64,000 nt of DNA from Amycolatopsis sp. NBRC 101858 (lineage in GTDB: Bacteria > Actinomycetota > Actinomycetes > Mycobacteriales > Pseudonocardiaceae), in contig NZ_BSTD01000006.1 in assembly GCF_030269325.1 (NCBI RefSeq), positions 434,001-498,000 on the forward strand, written 5' to 3'. Made by a program: the position numbers and the translations under genes. Shown in pieces: positions 17,454-25,341 of the stretch; positions within the stretch are counted from its first letter, which is position 1, and each line of letters starts with the position of its first letter. The notes beneath the pieces were generated by a model. That model had not been told where the DNA came from. It saw only the letters and a list, made by a program, of their open reading frames with translations, and made no database searches.

Positions 17454-18728
17454 TCATGCGTCAGCTGGGTGGGACAACCGGCTGAGCGCCGCGGCGACGA
17501 GCGTCTCGATACCGGTGCGCAGCGTCGGGTGCAGCACCGGGGCGAAGCGCGGCGAGTGGTTGGACGGGATGTCGCGCTCGAACCGGCCCTCGGTCATCGC
17601 CGTGATGACCGTCTGCGGGTCGAAGCCGCCGACCAGCCAGAACACCGACGGGACGCCGGCGGCGCGGCCGAACTCGCTGAAGTCCTCGCTGCCGGTGACC
17701 AGCGGCGCCGGCAGCACGACGTCGGCGCCGAAGTGGCCGCGGAAGACCTCGGTGAGCGCGTCGTTGGCGGCTTCGTCGTTCTCGGTGATCGGGTAGGAGC
17801 CGGACCGGACGATCTCGGGCGCCTTCGGCGCGCCGGCCGTCGCGGCCTCGCCGTTGACGATCCGTTCCACCGCGGCCAGCACGCGCTCGCGGACGGCCTG
17901 GTCGAACGACCGGACGTTCACCTCGAGCACGGCGTCGTCGGCGATGACGTTGCTCGCGGTGCCGACGTGCAGCGAACCGACGGTGACCACCGCCGAGTCG
18001 GTGGCGGCGATCTCGCGCGAGACGATCGTCTGCAGCTTGAGCACCACGGACGCGGCCAGCACGGCCGGGTCGACGGTCGTCTCCGGGCGCGACCCGTGGC
18101 CGCCGCGGCCGTGCAGGGTGATGCGCAGCGTGTCGGTCGCGGCCATGATCACGCCGGGCCGGGTGAGCACCCAGCCGGCCGGGCCGGGCACCAGGTGCTG
18201 GCCGAACACGACGTCCGGCGCGCCGGCGCGGTCGAAGAGGCCGTCGCGGACCATCCGGACCGCGCCGCCCGCGCCCTCCTCCCCCGGCTGGAAGACCACC
18301 TGCAGCGTGCCGGACCAGGTGTCGCGGCCCTTCGCGAGCAGCGCCGCGGCGCCGGAGAGCCAGGTGGCGTGCATGTCGTGGCCGCACGCGTGCATGACCG
18401 GGACGTCCTTGCCGTGCTCGTCGGTGCCGCGCGCGGTGCTCGCGTACGACAGCCCGGTCTTCTCCTCGACCGGCAGCGCATCGATGTCGGCGCGCAGCAG
18501 CACCGTCGGGCCCTCGCCGTTGCGCAGGACGCCCAGCACGCCGGTACCGGCGATGCCGGTGTGCACCTCGTAGCCGTCGTGCTCCAGCCGCCGGGCCAGC
18601 TCGGCCGCCGTGCGGGTCTCGGCGAAGGACAGCTCGGGATGGCGGTGGAGGTCGATGTACAGCGCTTCGAGCTCGGGCAGCGCCGCGTCGAGCGGGGTGA
18701 GGACGTCTTCGAGGGTCACAGGGGCCAT
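17454..18728 (-). CDS. M20-family amidohydrolase (peptidase/aminoacylase-like)
   Basis: 424 aa zinc hydrolase. The metal site is clear: LRADIDALP (Asp), HACGHDMH with C115 and H117, and QPGEEG with the catalytic Glu; the dimerisation domain has GRGGHGSRPE. Members hydrolyse N-acyl amino acids, hippurate or amidated compounds, and the substrate here cannot be told. The ATG at 18728 faces the divergent methyltransferase start only 19 bases away. A related but different M20 enzyme is at 55877-57070. Confidence 0.85.
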   Translation of the reverse strand: MAPVTLEDVLTPLDAALPELEALYIDLHRHPELSFAETRTAAELARRLEHDGYEVHTGIAGTGVLGVLRNGEGPTVLLRADIDALPVEEKTGLSYASTARGTDEHGKDVPVMHACGHDMHATWLSGAAALLAKGRDTWSGTLQVVFQPGEEGAGGAVRMVRDGLFDRAGAPDVVFGQHLVPGPAGWVLTRPGVIMAATDTLRITLHGRGGHGSRPETTVDPAVLAASVVLKLQTIVSREIAATDSAVVTVGSLHVGTASNVIADDAVLEVNVRSFDQAVRERVLAAVERIVNGEAATAGAPKAPEIVRSGSYPITENDEAANDALTEVFRGHFGADVVLPAPLVTGSEDFSEFGRAAGVPSVFWLVGGFDPQTVITAMTEGRFERDIPSNHSPRFAPVLHPTLRTGIETLVAAALSRLSHPADA

Positions 18729-18747
18729 CGTGGCAGCATTACCCACC

Positions 18748-20250
18748 GTGAGCACGCGAAGCGTACTGCCCGACCTGTCCGACGACGTCTGCGCGCGGCT
18801 GCGCGAGGCCTTCCGGCGCACCTCCTACGACGCCGACGGCGTGGTGGCCGCCCTCGGCGGGGCCGCGCACGCGGCGCTGGGCCGCGGCGAGCCGGTGCCG
18901 GCCGAGCGCGCGAGCCGGGACGCGGGCGACCTGGGCACGCTGATCCGGCTGTTCCTGCTGGGCGGCGTCGAGCCGGAGACCGCGGTCAAGGCCGCTTTCG
19001 CCCCGCTGACGCCGGAAGACGCCGTCGCCTCGGGCGTGCTGAGCGCGGTCCAGGACGGCTACCGCGCCGCACTCGACATCCGCCCCCACGGTGACGAAGA
19101 AGGCTCCTGGTGGGTCGTCTCCGACCTCGACGCCGACGTGCTCGGCACCACCGTGCCCGAGGACCACGTGCTCGGCGTCGGCCACGCGTCGCTGTCGCTG
19201 ATCCGCGCGACCAGCCGGCGTCCCGTCGGCACCCTGCTCGACCTGGGCACCGGCAACGGCGTCCAGGCGCTGCACGCGACCCGGCACGCCCAGCGCGTCA
19301 CCGCCACCGACGTCTCCGCGCGGGCCCTGGCCCTGGCCGCGGCGACGTTCCGGCTGAACGAGCTGGACGTCGAGCTCGTGCGCGGCGAGTGGTTCGCGCC
19401 GGTCGCGCGGCGGAAGTTCGACCAGGTCGTCTGCAACCCGCCGTTCGTGGTCGGCCCGGCCCGGGTGGACTACACCTACCGCGACTCCGGGCTGGCCGGC
19501 GACGACGCGAGCGCCCTGGTCATCCGCCAGCTGCCGGGCTTCCTCAACGAAGGCGGCGTCGGCCAGCTGCTCGCCTCGTGGCTGCACACCGGCCGCGAAG
19601 ACTGGGCCGACCGGGTGAGCCGCTGGCTGCCCGCCGAGACCGACGCCTGGTTCGTCCAGCGCGACGTCGCCGACCCGGCGCTCTACGTCGGCACCTGGCT
19701 GCGGGACGCGGGCCTCGACCCGCGCTCGCCCGAAGGCCGCGCGAAGGCGGCGGCGTGGCTCGACTGGTTCGCCGCGAACGACGTCCGGGGCATCGGCTTC
19801 GGCTTCGTGACGCTGCGCCGCGCGGCCGGGCGGACACCGACCGTGGTGTGCGAGGACCTGCGGCAGGCCTACGACGACCCGCTGGGCCCGGAAGCTTCCG
19901 GCTGGCTCGACCGCGTGGAATGGCTGCGAGAATCGGGAGATTCGTTACTCGATGTCCGTTTTGTGGTCCCGGACACGGTTTTGCTGGAAAGCGTCGAGGA
20001 ACCCGGCGACGAAGGCTGGGCGACGACCGTCCGGCGGCTGCACCGCACCGACGGGCCGGGCTGGCAGCACGAGGTCGACGACCTGGCCGCGCGGCTGCTC
20101 GCGGGCTGCCGCGGCGCGTTGCCGCTGGAGGACCTGATCGAGCTGCTGGCGGCCGCGCAGGGCATGGACGCGGCGGAGCTGGCGGCCGCCGCGCTGCCCG
20201 TCGTCCGGGAGCTCGTCCGGCACGGGATGCTCGTCCCGGCGGGCCGGTGA
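18748..20250 (+). CDS. Class I SAM-dependent methyltransferase with N-terminal extension
   Basis: 500 aa. Motif I LLDLGTGNGVQ is at about residue 165 and the catalytic CNPPF at 229-233, the N/DPPY-type signature of enzymes methylating amide or ring nitrogens (HemK/PrmC, N6-adenine and rRNA-guanine types). About 150 residues precede and 200 follow the catalytic core, as in actinobacterial homologues of unknown substrate. The GTG at 18748 is the likely start. The stop overlaps the dtd GTG (GTGA), so a translation-related role is plausible (inference). Confidence 0.8.
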   Translation: MSTRSVLPDLSDDVCARLREAFRRTSYDADGVVAALGGAAHAALGRGEPVPAERASRDAGDLGTLIRLFLLGGVEPETAVKAAFAPLTPEDAVASGVLSAVQDGYRAALDIRPHGDEEGSWWVVSDLDADVLGTTVPEDHVLGVGHASLSLIRATSRRPVGTLLDLGTGNGVQALHATRHAQRVTATDVSARALALAAATFRLNELDVELVRGEWFAPVARRKFDQVVCNPPFVVGPARVDYTYRDSGLAGDDASALVIRQLPGFLNEGGVGQLLASWLHTGREDWADRVSRWLPAETDAWFVQRDVADPALYVGTWLRDAGLDPRSPEGRAKAAAWLDWFAANDVRGIGFGFVTLRRAAGRTPTVVCEDLRQAYDDPLGPEASGWLDRVEWLRESGDSLLDVRFVVPDTVLLESVEEPGDEGWATTVRRLHRTDGPGWQHEVDDLAARLLAGCRGALPLEDLIELLAAAQGMDAAELAAAALPVVRELVRHGMLVPAGR

Positions 20251-20672
20251 GGGCGGTCGCGGCCCGGGTCACACGGGCGGACGTGACGGTCGGCGGCGAG
20301 GTCGTCGGGGCGATCGCCGAGCCGGGTTTGCTTGTGCTGCTGGGAATCCACGTCGGCGACGACGCGGCGAAGGCCGCCGCGATGGCGCGCAAATTGCACG
20401 AGCTGCGCGTGTTGCGCGACGAGGAATCATGCGCCACGGCGAATGCGCCGCTGCTCGTGGTGAGCCAGTTCACGCTCTACGGCGAGACGAAGAAAGGGCG
20501 CCGGCCGTCGTGGACGCAGGCCGCCCGGCCGGAGGTCGCCGAGCCGTTGGTGGACGCCGTCGTGGCCGAGCTGCGCGGCCGCGGCGCGACCGTCGCGACG
20601 GGCCGTTTCGGGGCGATGATGGCGGTCTCGAGCGTCAACGACGGTCCGTTCACGGTTCTCGTAGAGGTCTAG
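20247..20672 (+). CDS. dtd: D-aminoacyl-tRNA deacylase
   Basis: Removes D-amino acids (and glycine from mischarged tRNA-Ala). 141 aa, normal length for DTD, with the signature motifs SQFTLYG and NDGPFT, the latter carrying the Gly-cisPro substrate-gating element. The GTG start overlaps the upstream methyltransferase stop. Confidence 0.92.
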   Translation: MRAVAARVTRADVTVGGEVVGAIAEPGLLVLLGIHVGDDAAKAAAMARKLHELRVLRDEESCATANAPLLVVSQFTLYGETKKGRRPSWTQAARPEVAEPLVDAVVAELRGRGATVATGRFGAMMAVSSVNDGPFTVLVEV

Positions 20673-20812
20673 ACCACCTCGGAAGGGTTCAAGCCCTGAC
20701 CCGATTCACATCGGATTCTCAGGTTCTCCGGTCACGGACCGTTCTCAGCAAAAGCTCAGCAATGGTGGAGCAACCGGAGCGCGCCGGCAGCCGTCTCCTT
20801 TTCAGGCGAGCC

Positions 20813-20839
20813 GGGAACGTTTTGGAAACCCGGAGCGTT
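20813..20839 (+). promoter_or_regulatory. Stress-sigma (SigH/SigE/SigR-type) promoter of sigB
   Basis: GGGAAC, 18 bases, then GTT, about 120 bases before the sigB ATG. This fits the GGAA(C/T)-N18-19-GTT consensus of actinobacterial oxidative and heat stress ECF factors. In mycobacteria sigB is known to be transcribed by SigE and SigH, which supports the reading. The rest of the gap 20673-20961 holds nothing else clear. Confidence 0.6.
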
Positions 20840-20961
20840 GTGCCAGATGTCCAGCCAAGCCGGCCGGACCGGCGTACCGGGTTCCACAGGCCCCGGTCCG
20901 CGGGTACGCACCCGGTGGGACGACCGCAGCAACACGTTCAGCCCGTGACCGGGGAGGCAGA

Positions 20962-21993
20962 ATGTCAGTCCAGACTCTCGAACGCGAGTCGCGCGGGATT
21001 CGCGAGCGCATCCCGGCTCAGGTGTCCGAGGAGCAGCCGCTGGGCGTGGGGGCGCTCACCGATGCCGACCTCGACGCCCAGAGCCCCGCCGCCGACCTCG
21101 TGCGTGTCTACCTCAACGGCATCGGCAAGACGGCGCTGCTGTCCGCGGCCGACGAGGTCGAGCTCGCCAAGCGCATCGAAGCCGGCGTCTTCGCCCAGCA
21201 CATGCTGGACACCGGGGAGAACCTCACCCCGAAGCGCCGCAAGGAGCTGTCCGCCCTGGTCCGTGACGGGCACGTGGCCAAGAACCACCTGCTGGAGGCC
21301 AACCTCCGCTTGGTGGTCTCGCTGGCCAAGCGCTACACCGGCCGGGGGATGCCGCTGCTCGACCTGATCCAGGAGGGGAACCTGGGCCTGATCCGCGCGG
21401 TGGAGAAGTTCGACTACTCCAAGGGGTTCAAGTTCTCGACCTACGCGACCTGGTGGATCCGCCAGGCCATCACCAGGGGGATGGCCGACCAGGGGCGCAC
21501 CATCCGGCTCCCGGTCCACCTGGTGGAACAGGTCAACAAGCTGGCCCGCATCAAGCGCGACCTGCACCAGCAGCTCGGGCGCGACGCGACGCACGAGGAG
21601 CTGGCGGCCGAGTCGGGCATCCCGGCGCACAAGATCTCGGACCTGCTCGACCACTCGCGTGACCCGGTAAGCCTGGACATGCCGGTCGGCACCGAGGAGG
21701 ACGCCCCGCTGGGCGACTTCATCGAGGACTCCGAGGCAACGGACGCCGAGAGCGCCGTGATCTCGAGCCTGCTGCAGGACGACCTGCGCCGGGTCCTGTC
21801 GACGCTGGACGACCGCGAGCAGCAGGTCATCCGCCTCCGCTACGGCCTCGACGACGGCCAGCCCCGCACGCTCGACCAGATCGGCAAGCACTTCGGGCTC
21901 TCCCGCGAGCGCGTCCGCCAGATCGAGCGCGAGGTCATGTCGAAGCTCCGCCAGGGCGAGCGCGCGGACCGGCTCCGCGCGTACGCCAGCTGA
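20962..21993 (+). CDS. sigB: Principal-like RNA polymerase sigma factor SigB
   Basis: 343 aa group 2 sigma factor. Region 1.2 starts near VRVYLNGIGK, region 2 holds LRLVVSLAKRYTGRGMPLLD and the -10-melting YATWWIRQAI, region 3 follows, and region 4 ends with LSRERVRQIERE. Spacing and length match mycobacterial SigB rather than the longer SigA/HrdB. Directs general stress and stationary-phase transcription. ATG at 20962 with GGGGAGG. Single gene between a stress-type promoter and a strong terminator. Confidence 0.92.
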   Translation: MSVQTLERESRGIRERIPAQVSEEQPLGVGALTDADLDAQSPAADLVRVYLNGIGKTALLSAADEVELAKRIEAGVFAQHMLDTGENLTPKRRKELSALVRDGHVAKNHLLEANLRLVVSLAKRYTGRGMPLLDLIQEGNLGLIRAVEKFDYSKGFKFSTYATWWIRQAITRGMADQGRTIRLPVHLVEQVNKLARIKRDLHQQLGRDATHEELAAESGIPAHKISDLLDHSRDPVSLDMPVGTEEDAPLGDFIEDSEATDAESAVISSLLQDDLRRVLSTLDDREQQVIRLRYGLDDGQPRTLDQIGKHFGLSRERVRQIEREVMSKLRQGERADRLRAYAS

Positions 21994-22006
21994 CAGTTCT
22001 CTGCCG

Positions 22007-22036
22007 AAGGGGCGGGTGCAGGTGCACCCGCCCCTT
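22007..22036 (+). terminator. Intrinsic terminator of sigB
   Basis: AAGGGGCGGGTGC, loop AGGT, GCACCCGCCCCTT: a perfect 13-bp stem followed by a short T run, 14 bases past the stop. Confidence 0.85.
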
Positions 22037-22160
22037 TCGCATGCCCACGACCAGCACTTCCGTGGTTCGCGGGGCAGCCTTGGAAAATTCTCCACGAAGA
22101 AGGGGTTTCACGGTCACGGGACCGGGGTAGCAACCTGTCGCCGACACCCGTTCGGCCGCG

Positions 22161-22189
22161 TTGACTTATGACGTGCGTCACGCCACATT
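22161..22189 (+). promoter_or_regulatory. Candidate promoter inside the sigB-fumarase gap
   Basis: TTGACT, 17 bases, CACATT: a good -35 and a weak -10. The spacer contains TGACGTGCGTCA, a small palindrome. No gene starts nearby; the next feature is the stable hairpin at 22261-22296, so it could drive a small RNA or a long fumarase leader. Confidence 0.35.
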
Positions 22190-22260
22190 CGTCTAGCGGC
22201 TTCCACCGGCACCGGCGCAGACCAAGCGACCGGATGTGCACGCATCCGGGCGCTCTCCCC

Positions 22261-22296
22261 GGGAGGTCGGGTCCGTCGGGGTGGACCCGGCCTCCC
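22261..22296 (+). other. Stable hairpin, possible small-RNA element
   Basis: GGGAGGTCGGGTCC pairs with GGACCCGGCCTCCC (one G-U) around GTCGGGGT. A smaller stem CCGGATG/CATCCGG precedes it. Located about 70 bases after the promoter candidate at 22161. Apart from these and the repeats listed separately, the 730-bp gap 21994-22724 holds no credible gene. Confidence 0.45.
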
Positions 22297-22380
22297 GACC
22301 AGCTCCCGCGAAGGCAAGCAAGCCGACAGCACAACCCGCACCCCTCCCGCACACGCACACCAGCCAGCCAGACCCCCCCC

Positions 22381-22490
22381 GGCAACCCCGATCCGAAGCC
22401 AGAACACGGCCGGCGGTGCCGGGTCAAGGCATCTTTCCCGCCTTGACGCGGTACTGCCGGCCGTAGTCACAATCGGGCTTCGGGGTTGGT
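22381..22490. repeat. Long imperfect inverted repeat with about 50-bp arms
   Basis: The inner 23 bp of each arm (22408-22430 against 22440-22462) pair with one mismatch and two G-T pairs around a 9-nt loop ATCTTTCCC. The outer part realigns at CAACCCCGA on both sides (22383-22391 and its complement near 22480-22488). Both strands therefore read similar short peptides ending in RVKA, which suggests two inverted copies of one element, not a gene. Confidence 0.7.
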
Positions 22491-22517
22491 GGGGGACACG
22501 GAGCCCGCGCCCGAAGG

Positions 22518-22640
22518 GTCGGCTCACGTACCCAGACAGTCGGCTCACGTACCCAGACAGTCGGTTCGTGAGCCGACCCCCCAGGTACGTGAGCCGACCC
22601 TCCGAGTACGTGAGCCGACCCCCCAGGTGCGTGGGGTGGC
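22518..22640. repeat. 21-bp-period intergenic repeat cluster (copy 2 of 3), inverted halves
   Basis: GTCGGCTCACGTACCCAGAC begins two exact 21-bp units at 22518 and 22539. A turning point (GTCGGTTCGTGAGCCGAC) follows, then three units in the opposite orientation built on GTACGTGAGCCGACC. The unit differs at only about four positions from those at 58430-58470. Confidence 0.8.
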
Positions 22641-22724
22641 CCACAGTGATCGGGTGCATCTGCCCCGCACCCGAACAGCGTGCGTAGGGTGGACCGATCC
22701 CGGAGCTGGCAAAGGAGCCTGGCA

Positions 22725-24386
22725 GTGCCGTCCACCACCACGTTTCAGCACACCGAAGTCCTCCCCCTCGGCAAGGACACCACCACCGAGTACCGGCTGG
22801 TCACCGACGAGGGCGTCGAGACCGTCGAAGCCGCCGGGCGGAAGTTCCTCAAGGTCGATCCCGCCGCGCTGACCACCCTCGCGCGGACCGCCATCACCGA
22901 CATCCAGCACCTGTTGCGCACGTCACACCTGCAGCAGCTGCGCGCGATCGTGGACGACCCCGAAGCCAGCGGCAACGACCGTTTCGTCGCGATGGACCTG
23001 CTGCGCAACGCCGCCATCTCCGCCGGTGGCGTCCTCCCCATGTGCCAGGACACCGGGACCGCCATCGTCATCGGCAAGCGCGGCGAGGGCGTCCTCACCG
23101 GCGGGGACGACGAGCGCGCGCTCTCGCAGGGCATCTTCGACGCCTACCAGCAGCTGAACCTGCGCTACTCGCAGATGGCGCCGGTGAACTTCTGGGACGA
23201 GCGCAACACCGGGACCAACCTGCCCGCGCAGATCGAGCTCTACCACAAGGACGGCCAGGACGACCCGGCCTACGAGTTCCTCTTCATGGCCAAGGGCGGC
23301 GGCAGCGCCAACAAGACGTTCCTGTACCAGGAAACGAAAGCCGTCCTGAACCCGAAGCGGCTCGCGCGCTTCCTCGACGAGAAGCTGCGCAGCCTCGGCA
23401 CCGCCGCGTGCCCGCCGTACCACCTCGCGATCGTCGTCGGCGGCATGTCCGCCGAGTTCAACTTGAAGGTCGCAAAACTCGCTTCGGCGCGGTACCTCGA
23501 CAACCTGCCGGCCGAGGGTTCCGAGCTGGGCCACGCCTTCCGCGACCGGGACCTCGAGCAGCAGGTCCTCGAGATGACCCGGCAGTTCGGCATCGGCGCG
23601 CAGTTCGGCGGCAAGTACTTCTGCCACGACGTCCGCGTCATCCGGCTCCCCCGCCACGGCGCGAGCTGCCCGGTCGGCGTCGCCGTCAGCTGCTCCGCCG
23701 ACCGCCAGGCCAAGGCGAAGATCACCGCGGACGGCGTCTTCATCGAGCAGCTCGAGCGCGACCCGGCCCGCTTCCTCCCCGACGTCACCGAGGAGGACCT
23801 CTCCGACGACGTCGTGAGCGTCGACCTCAACCGGCCGATGGCCGAGATCCGCGCCCAGCTCTCGCAGCTGCCGGTCAAGACGCGGCTTTCGCTCACCGGG
23901 CCGCTCGTCGTCGCCCGCGACATCGCGCACGCGAAGATCGCCGAGCGCCTCGACGCCGGTGAAGAAATGCCGGAGTACCTGAAGAACCACCCGGTCTACT
24001 ACGCGGGCCCGGCCAAGACGCCGGAGGGCTACGCGTCCGGCTCGTTCGGGCCGACCACGGCCGGGCGGATGGACTCCTACGTCGAGCAGTTCCAGGCCGC
24101 CGGCGGCTCACTCGTCATGCTGGCCAAGGGAAACCGCTCGAAGCAGGTCACGAACGCCTGCCAGGCGCACGGCGGCTTCTACCTCGGCTCGATCGGCGGC
24201 CCGGCCGCGCGGCTCGCGCAGGACTGCATCAAGAAGGTCGACGTCCTCGAGTACGCCGAGCTCGGCATGGAAGCCGTCTGGAAGATCGAGGTCGAGGACT
24301 TCCCGGCGTTCATCGTCATCGACGACAAGGGCAACGACTTCTTCGCCAGCACCGGCGACCCGGTGCTGCAGATCAGCTTCCGTTAG
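22725..24386 (+). CDS. fum: Class I (iron-sulphur) fumarate hydratase
   Basis: Interconverts fumarate and malate in the TCA cycle. 553 aa with both class I domains fused. Likely 4Fe-4S ligands are C107 (LPMCQDTGT), C229 (TAACPPYH) and C315 (GASCPVGV). The GTG start at 22725 is preceded by AAAGGAG. Class I fumarases are oxygen-sensitive, unlike the class II FumC many actinobacteria also carry. Single gene with its own terminator. Confidence 0.93.
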   Translation: MPSTTTFQHTEVLPLGKDTTTEYRLVTDEGVETVEAAGRKFLKVDPAALTTLARTAITDIQHLLRTSHLQQLRAIVDDPEASGNDRFVAMDLLRNAAISAGGVLPMCQDTGTAIVIGKRGEGVLTGGDDERALSQGIFDAYQQLNLRYSQMAPVNFWDERNTGTNLPAQIELYHKDGQDDPAYEFLFMAKGGGSANKTFLYQETKAVLNPKRLARFLDEKLRSLGTAACPPYHLAIVVGGMSAEFNLKVAKLASARYLDNLPAEGSELGHAFRDRDLEQQVLEMTRQFGIGAQFGGKYFCHDVRVIRLPRHGASCPVGVAVSCSADRQAKAKITADGVFIEQLERDPARFLPDVTEEDLSDDVVSVDLNRPMAEIRAQLSQLPVKTRLSLTGPLVVARDIAHAKIAERLDAGEEMPEYLKNHPVYYAGPAKTPEGYASGSFGPTTAGRMDSYVEQFQAAGGSLVMLAKGNRSKQVTNACQAHGGFYLGSIGGPAARLAQDCIKKVDVLEYAELGMEAVWKIEVEDFPAFIVIDDKGNDFFASTGDPVLQISFR

Positions 24387-24397
24387 GACGCAAGGGA

Positions 24398-24428
24398 AGG
24401 GGACACCGGCCCGCCGCCGGTGCCCCCT
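24398..24428 (+). terminator. Terminator after fumarase
   Basis: AGGGGACACCGGC, loop CCGCC, GCCGGTGCCCCCT, then TTTCTT: a 13-bp stem with one G-U and a T-rich tail, between convergent genes. Confidence 0.8.
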
Positions 24429-24443
24429 TTCTTCCCTGCTCCC

Positions 24444-25139
24444 TCAGCCGACGCGCTCGATGCGTGCGCGCCGGATGAGGAACTTTCCGGGTTCCCGAAC
24501 CTGTTCGAAGGCCGCGTTGTTGAGCAGCGTGCAGCTGCCCGACACCGAGGTCACCTCGACCGTCGTGGACTTCGAGTTGTCCAGGTTGGTCACCTTCAGC
24601 TTCGTCCCCGCCGGGAACTGGTTGCTCGACGCGGCCGGCGCGCCGCCCTCGCCCGAGAGCGTCACGGTGGAGCCGGCGCACACGACGTCGCCCGTCGCGC
24701 CCTGGTTGCCGGTGTTCGCCCCGGCCTGGTTCTGGTTCTGCTGCGCGGGCGCCTGCTGCGCCGGGGCCTGCGCGGCCGGCGCCTGCTGGGCCGGAGCCTG
24801 CTGGGCCGGCGCCTGCGCGGCCTGGCCGTTGTTCGCGGCGACGTTCGCCGTGCAGCCGGCGACCTGCCGCCGCTGCTGGATCAGGTCGACGACCGCCTGC
24901 CGGTTGGCGATCCGCGCGGCCGACTGCGCGTCCGGGTTCGCCTGCTGGCCCGCGATGAAGTTCAGGTTGTTCTGCAGGGCGGTGTCGAGCCCTCCGCAGT
25001 TCTCCTTCGGCGCTTCGGCCGCGTTGCCCGCGGGACTGCTCAGCGCGATGGCGGTCGCGGTGACGCCGGCGACCCCCAGCAACGCGGCCAGACCGACCGT
25101 TGCCTGCTTGCGGTGCCGACCACTGCTCAACCGGGGCAT
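24444..25139 (-). CDS. Secreted Gln/Pro/Ala-linker protein with RlpA-like C-terminal domain
   Basis: 231 aa. Signal peptide (GRHRKQATVGLAALLGVAGV), then a helical segment with two Cys, a low-complexity linker of QAPAQ repeats (about residues 105-145), then a compact domain (VVCAGSTVTLSGEGGAP, GTKLKVTNLDN, SGSCTLLNNAAFEQV) resembling a double-psi beta-barrel as in RlpA. A wall-associated or peptidoglycan-related role is inferred. The ATG at 25139 has AAAGGAGG. Transcribed from an exact TGAACC-N16-CGTATC promoter, which links it to the ECF system at 62572. Confidence 0.75.
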   Translation of the reverse strand: MPRLSSGRHRKQATVGLAALLGVAGVTATAIALSSPAGNAAEAPKENCGGLDTALQNNLNFIAGQQANPDAQSAARIANRQAVVDLIQQRRQVAGCTANVAANNGQAAQAPAQQAPAQQAPAAQAPAQQAPAQQNQNQAGANTGNQGATGDVVCAGSTVTLSGEGGAPAASSNQFPAGTKLKVTNLDNSKSTTVEVTSVSGSCTLLNNAAFEQVREPGKFLIRRARIERVG

Positions 25140-25173
25140 GGGCCCCTCCTTTCTGATCACCACCTCACTCATG

Positions 25174-25201
25174 GATACGGCTCGGTAACAGCGGCGGTTC
25201 A
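25174..25201 (-). promoter_or_regulatory. ECF (SigL-type) promoter, copy 3
   Basis: On the minus strand TGAACC (25201-25196), 16 bases, CGTATC (25179-25174), 35 bases before the ATG of the RlpA-like gene. Identical in both hexamers and spacing to the promoters at 61574-61547 and 63205-63232. Confidence 0.78.
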
Positions 25202-25251
25202 CCGGAATCCGGACAAGTTTTTCGACGGCTTCGACGGCGGAGTGGTCCTAC

Positions 25252-25341
25252 TGGTCCGGACCACTGGCCACGCAGGTGGCACTCAGCAGGGCAGTTCCGC
25301 CGAGGTCAGCTCACCGGGGCGTCATCATGGTCCGGACCACT
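25252..25341. repeat. Paired 14-bp palindromic words TGGTCCGGACCACT
   Basis: Exact copies at 25252-25265 and 25328-25341, 76 bases apart, with an extra AGTGGTCC half at 25241. The second copy is inside the last codons of the MFS gene and the first is just past its stop. They could be a repressor site or a transcription-end structure. Confidence 0.45.

Noticed and set aside
20685..20705. tRNA T-arm-like GGGTTCAAGCCC after dtd
   Set aside because: No acceptor, D or anticodon stem around it.
22365..22385. 6C RNA motif (run of eight C)
   Set aside because: The C run is not in a hairpin loop and the paired stems of the 6C family are absent.
22518..22640. CRISPR-like array
   Set aside because: Units are contiguous with no spacers, and orientation reverses in the middle; no cas genes.
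22424..22741. Minus-strand open frame ending in RVKAGKMP
   Set aside because: It lies entirely in the inverted repeat and 21-bp repeats; similar peptide on the other strand shows it reflects repeat symmetry.
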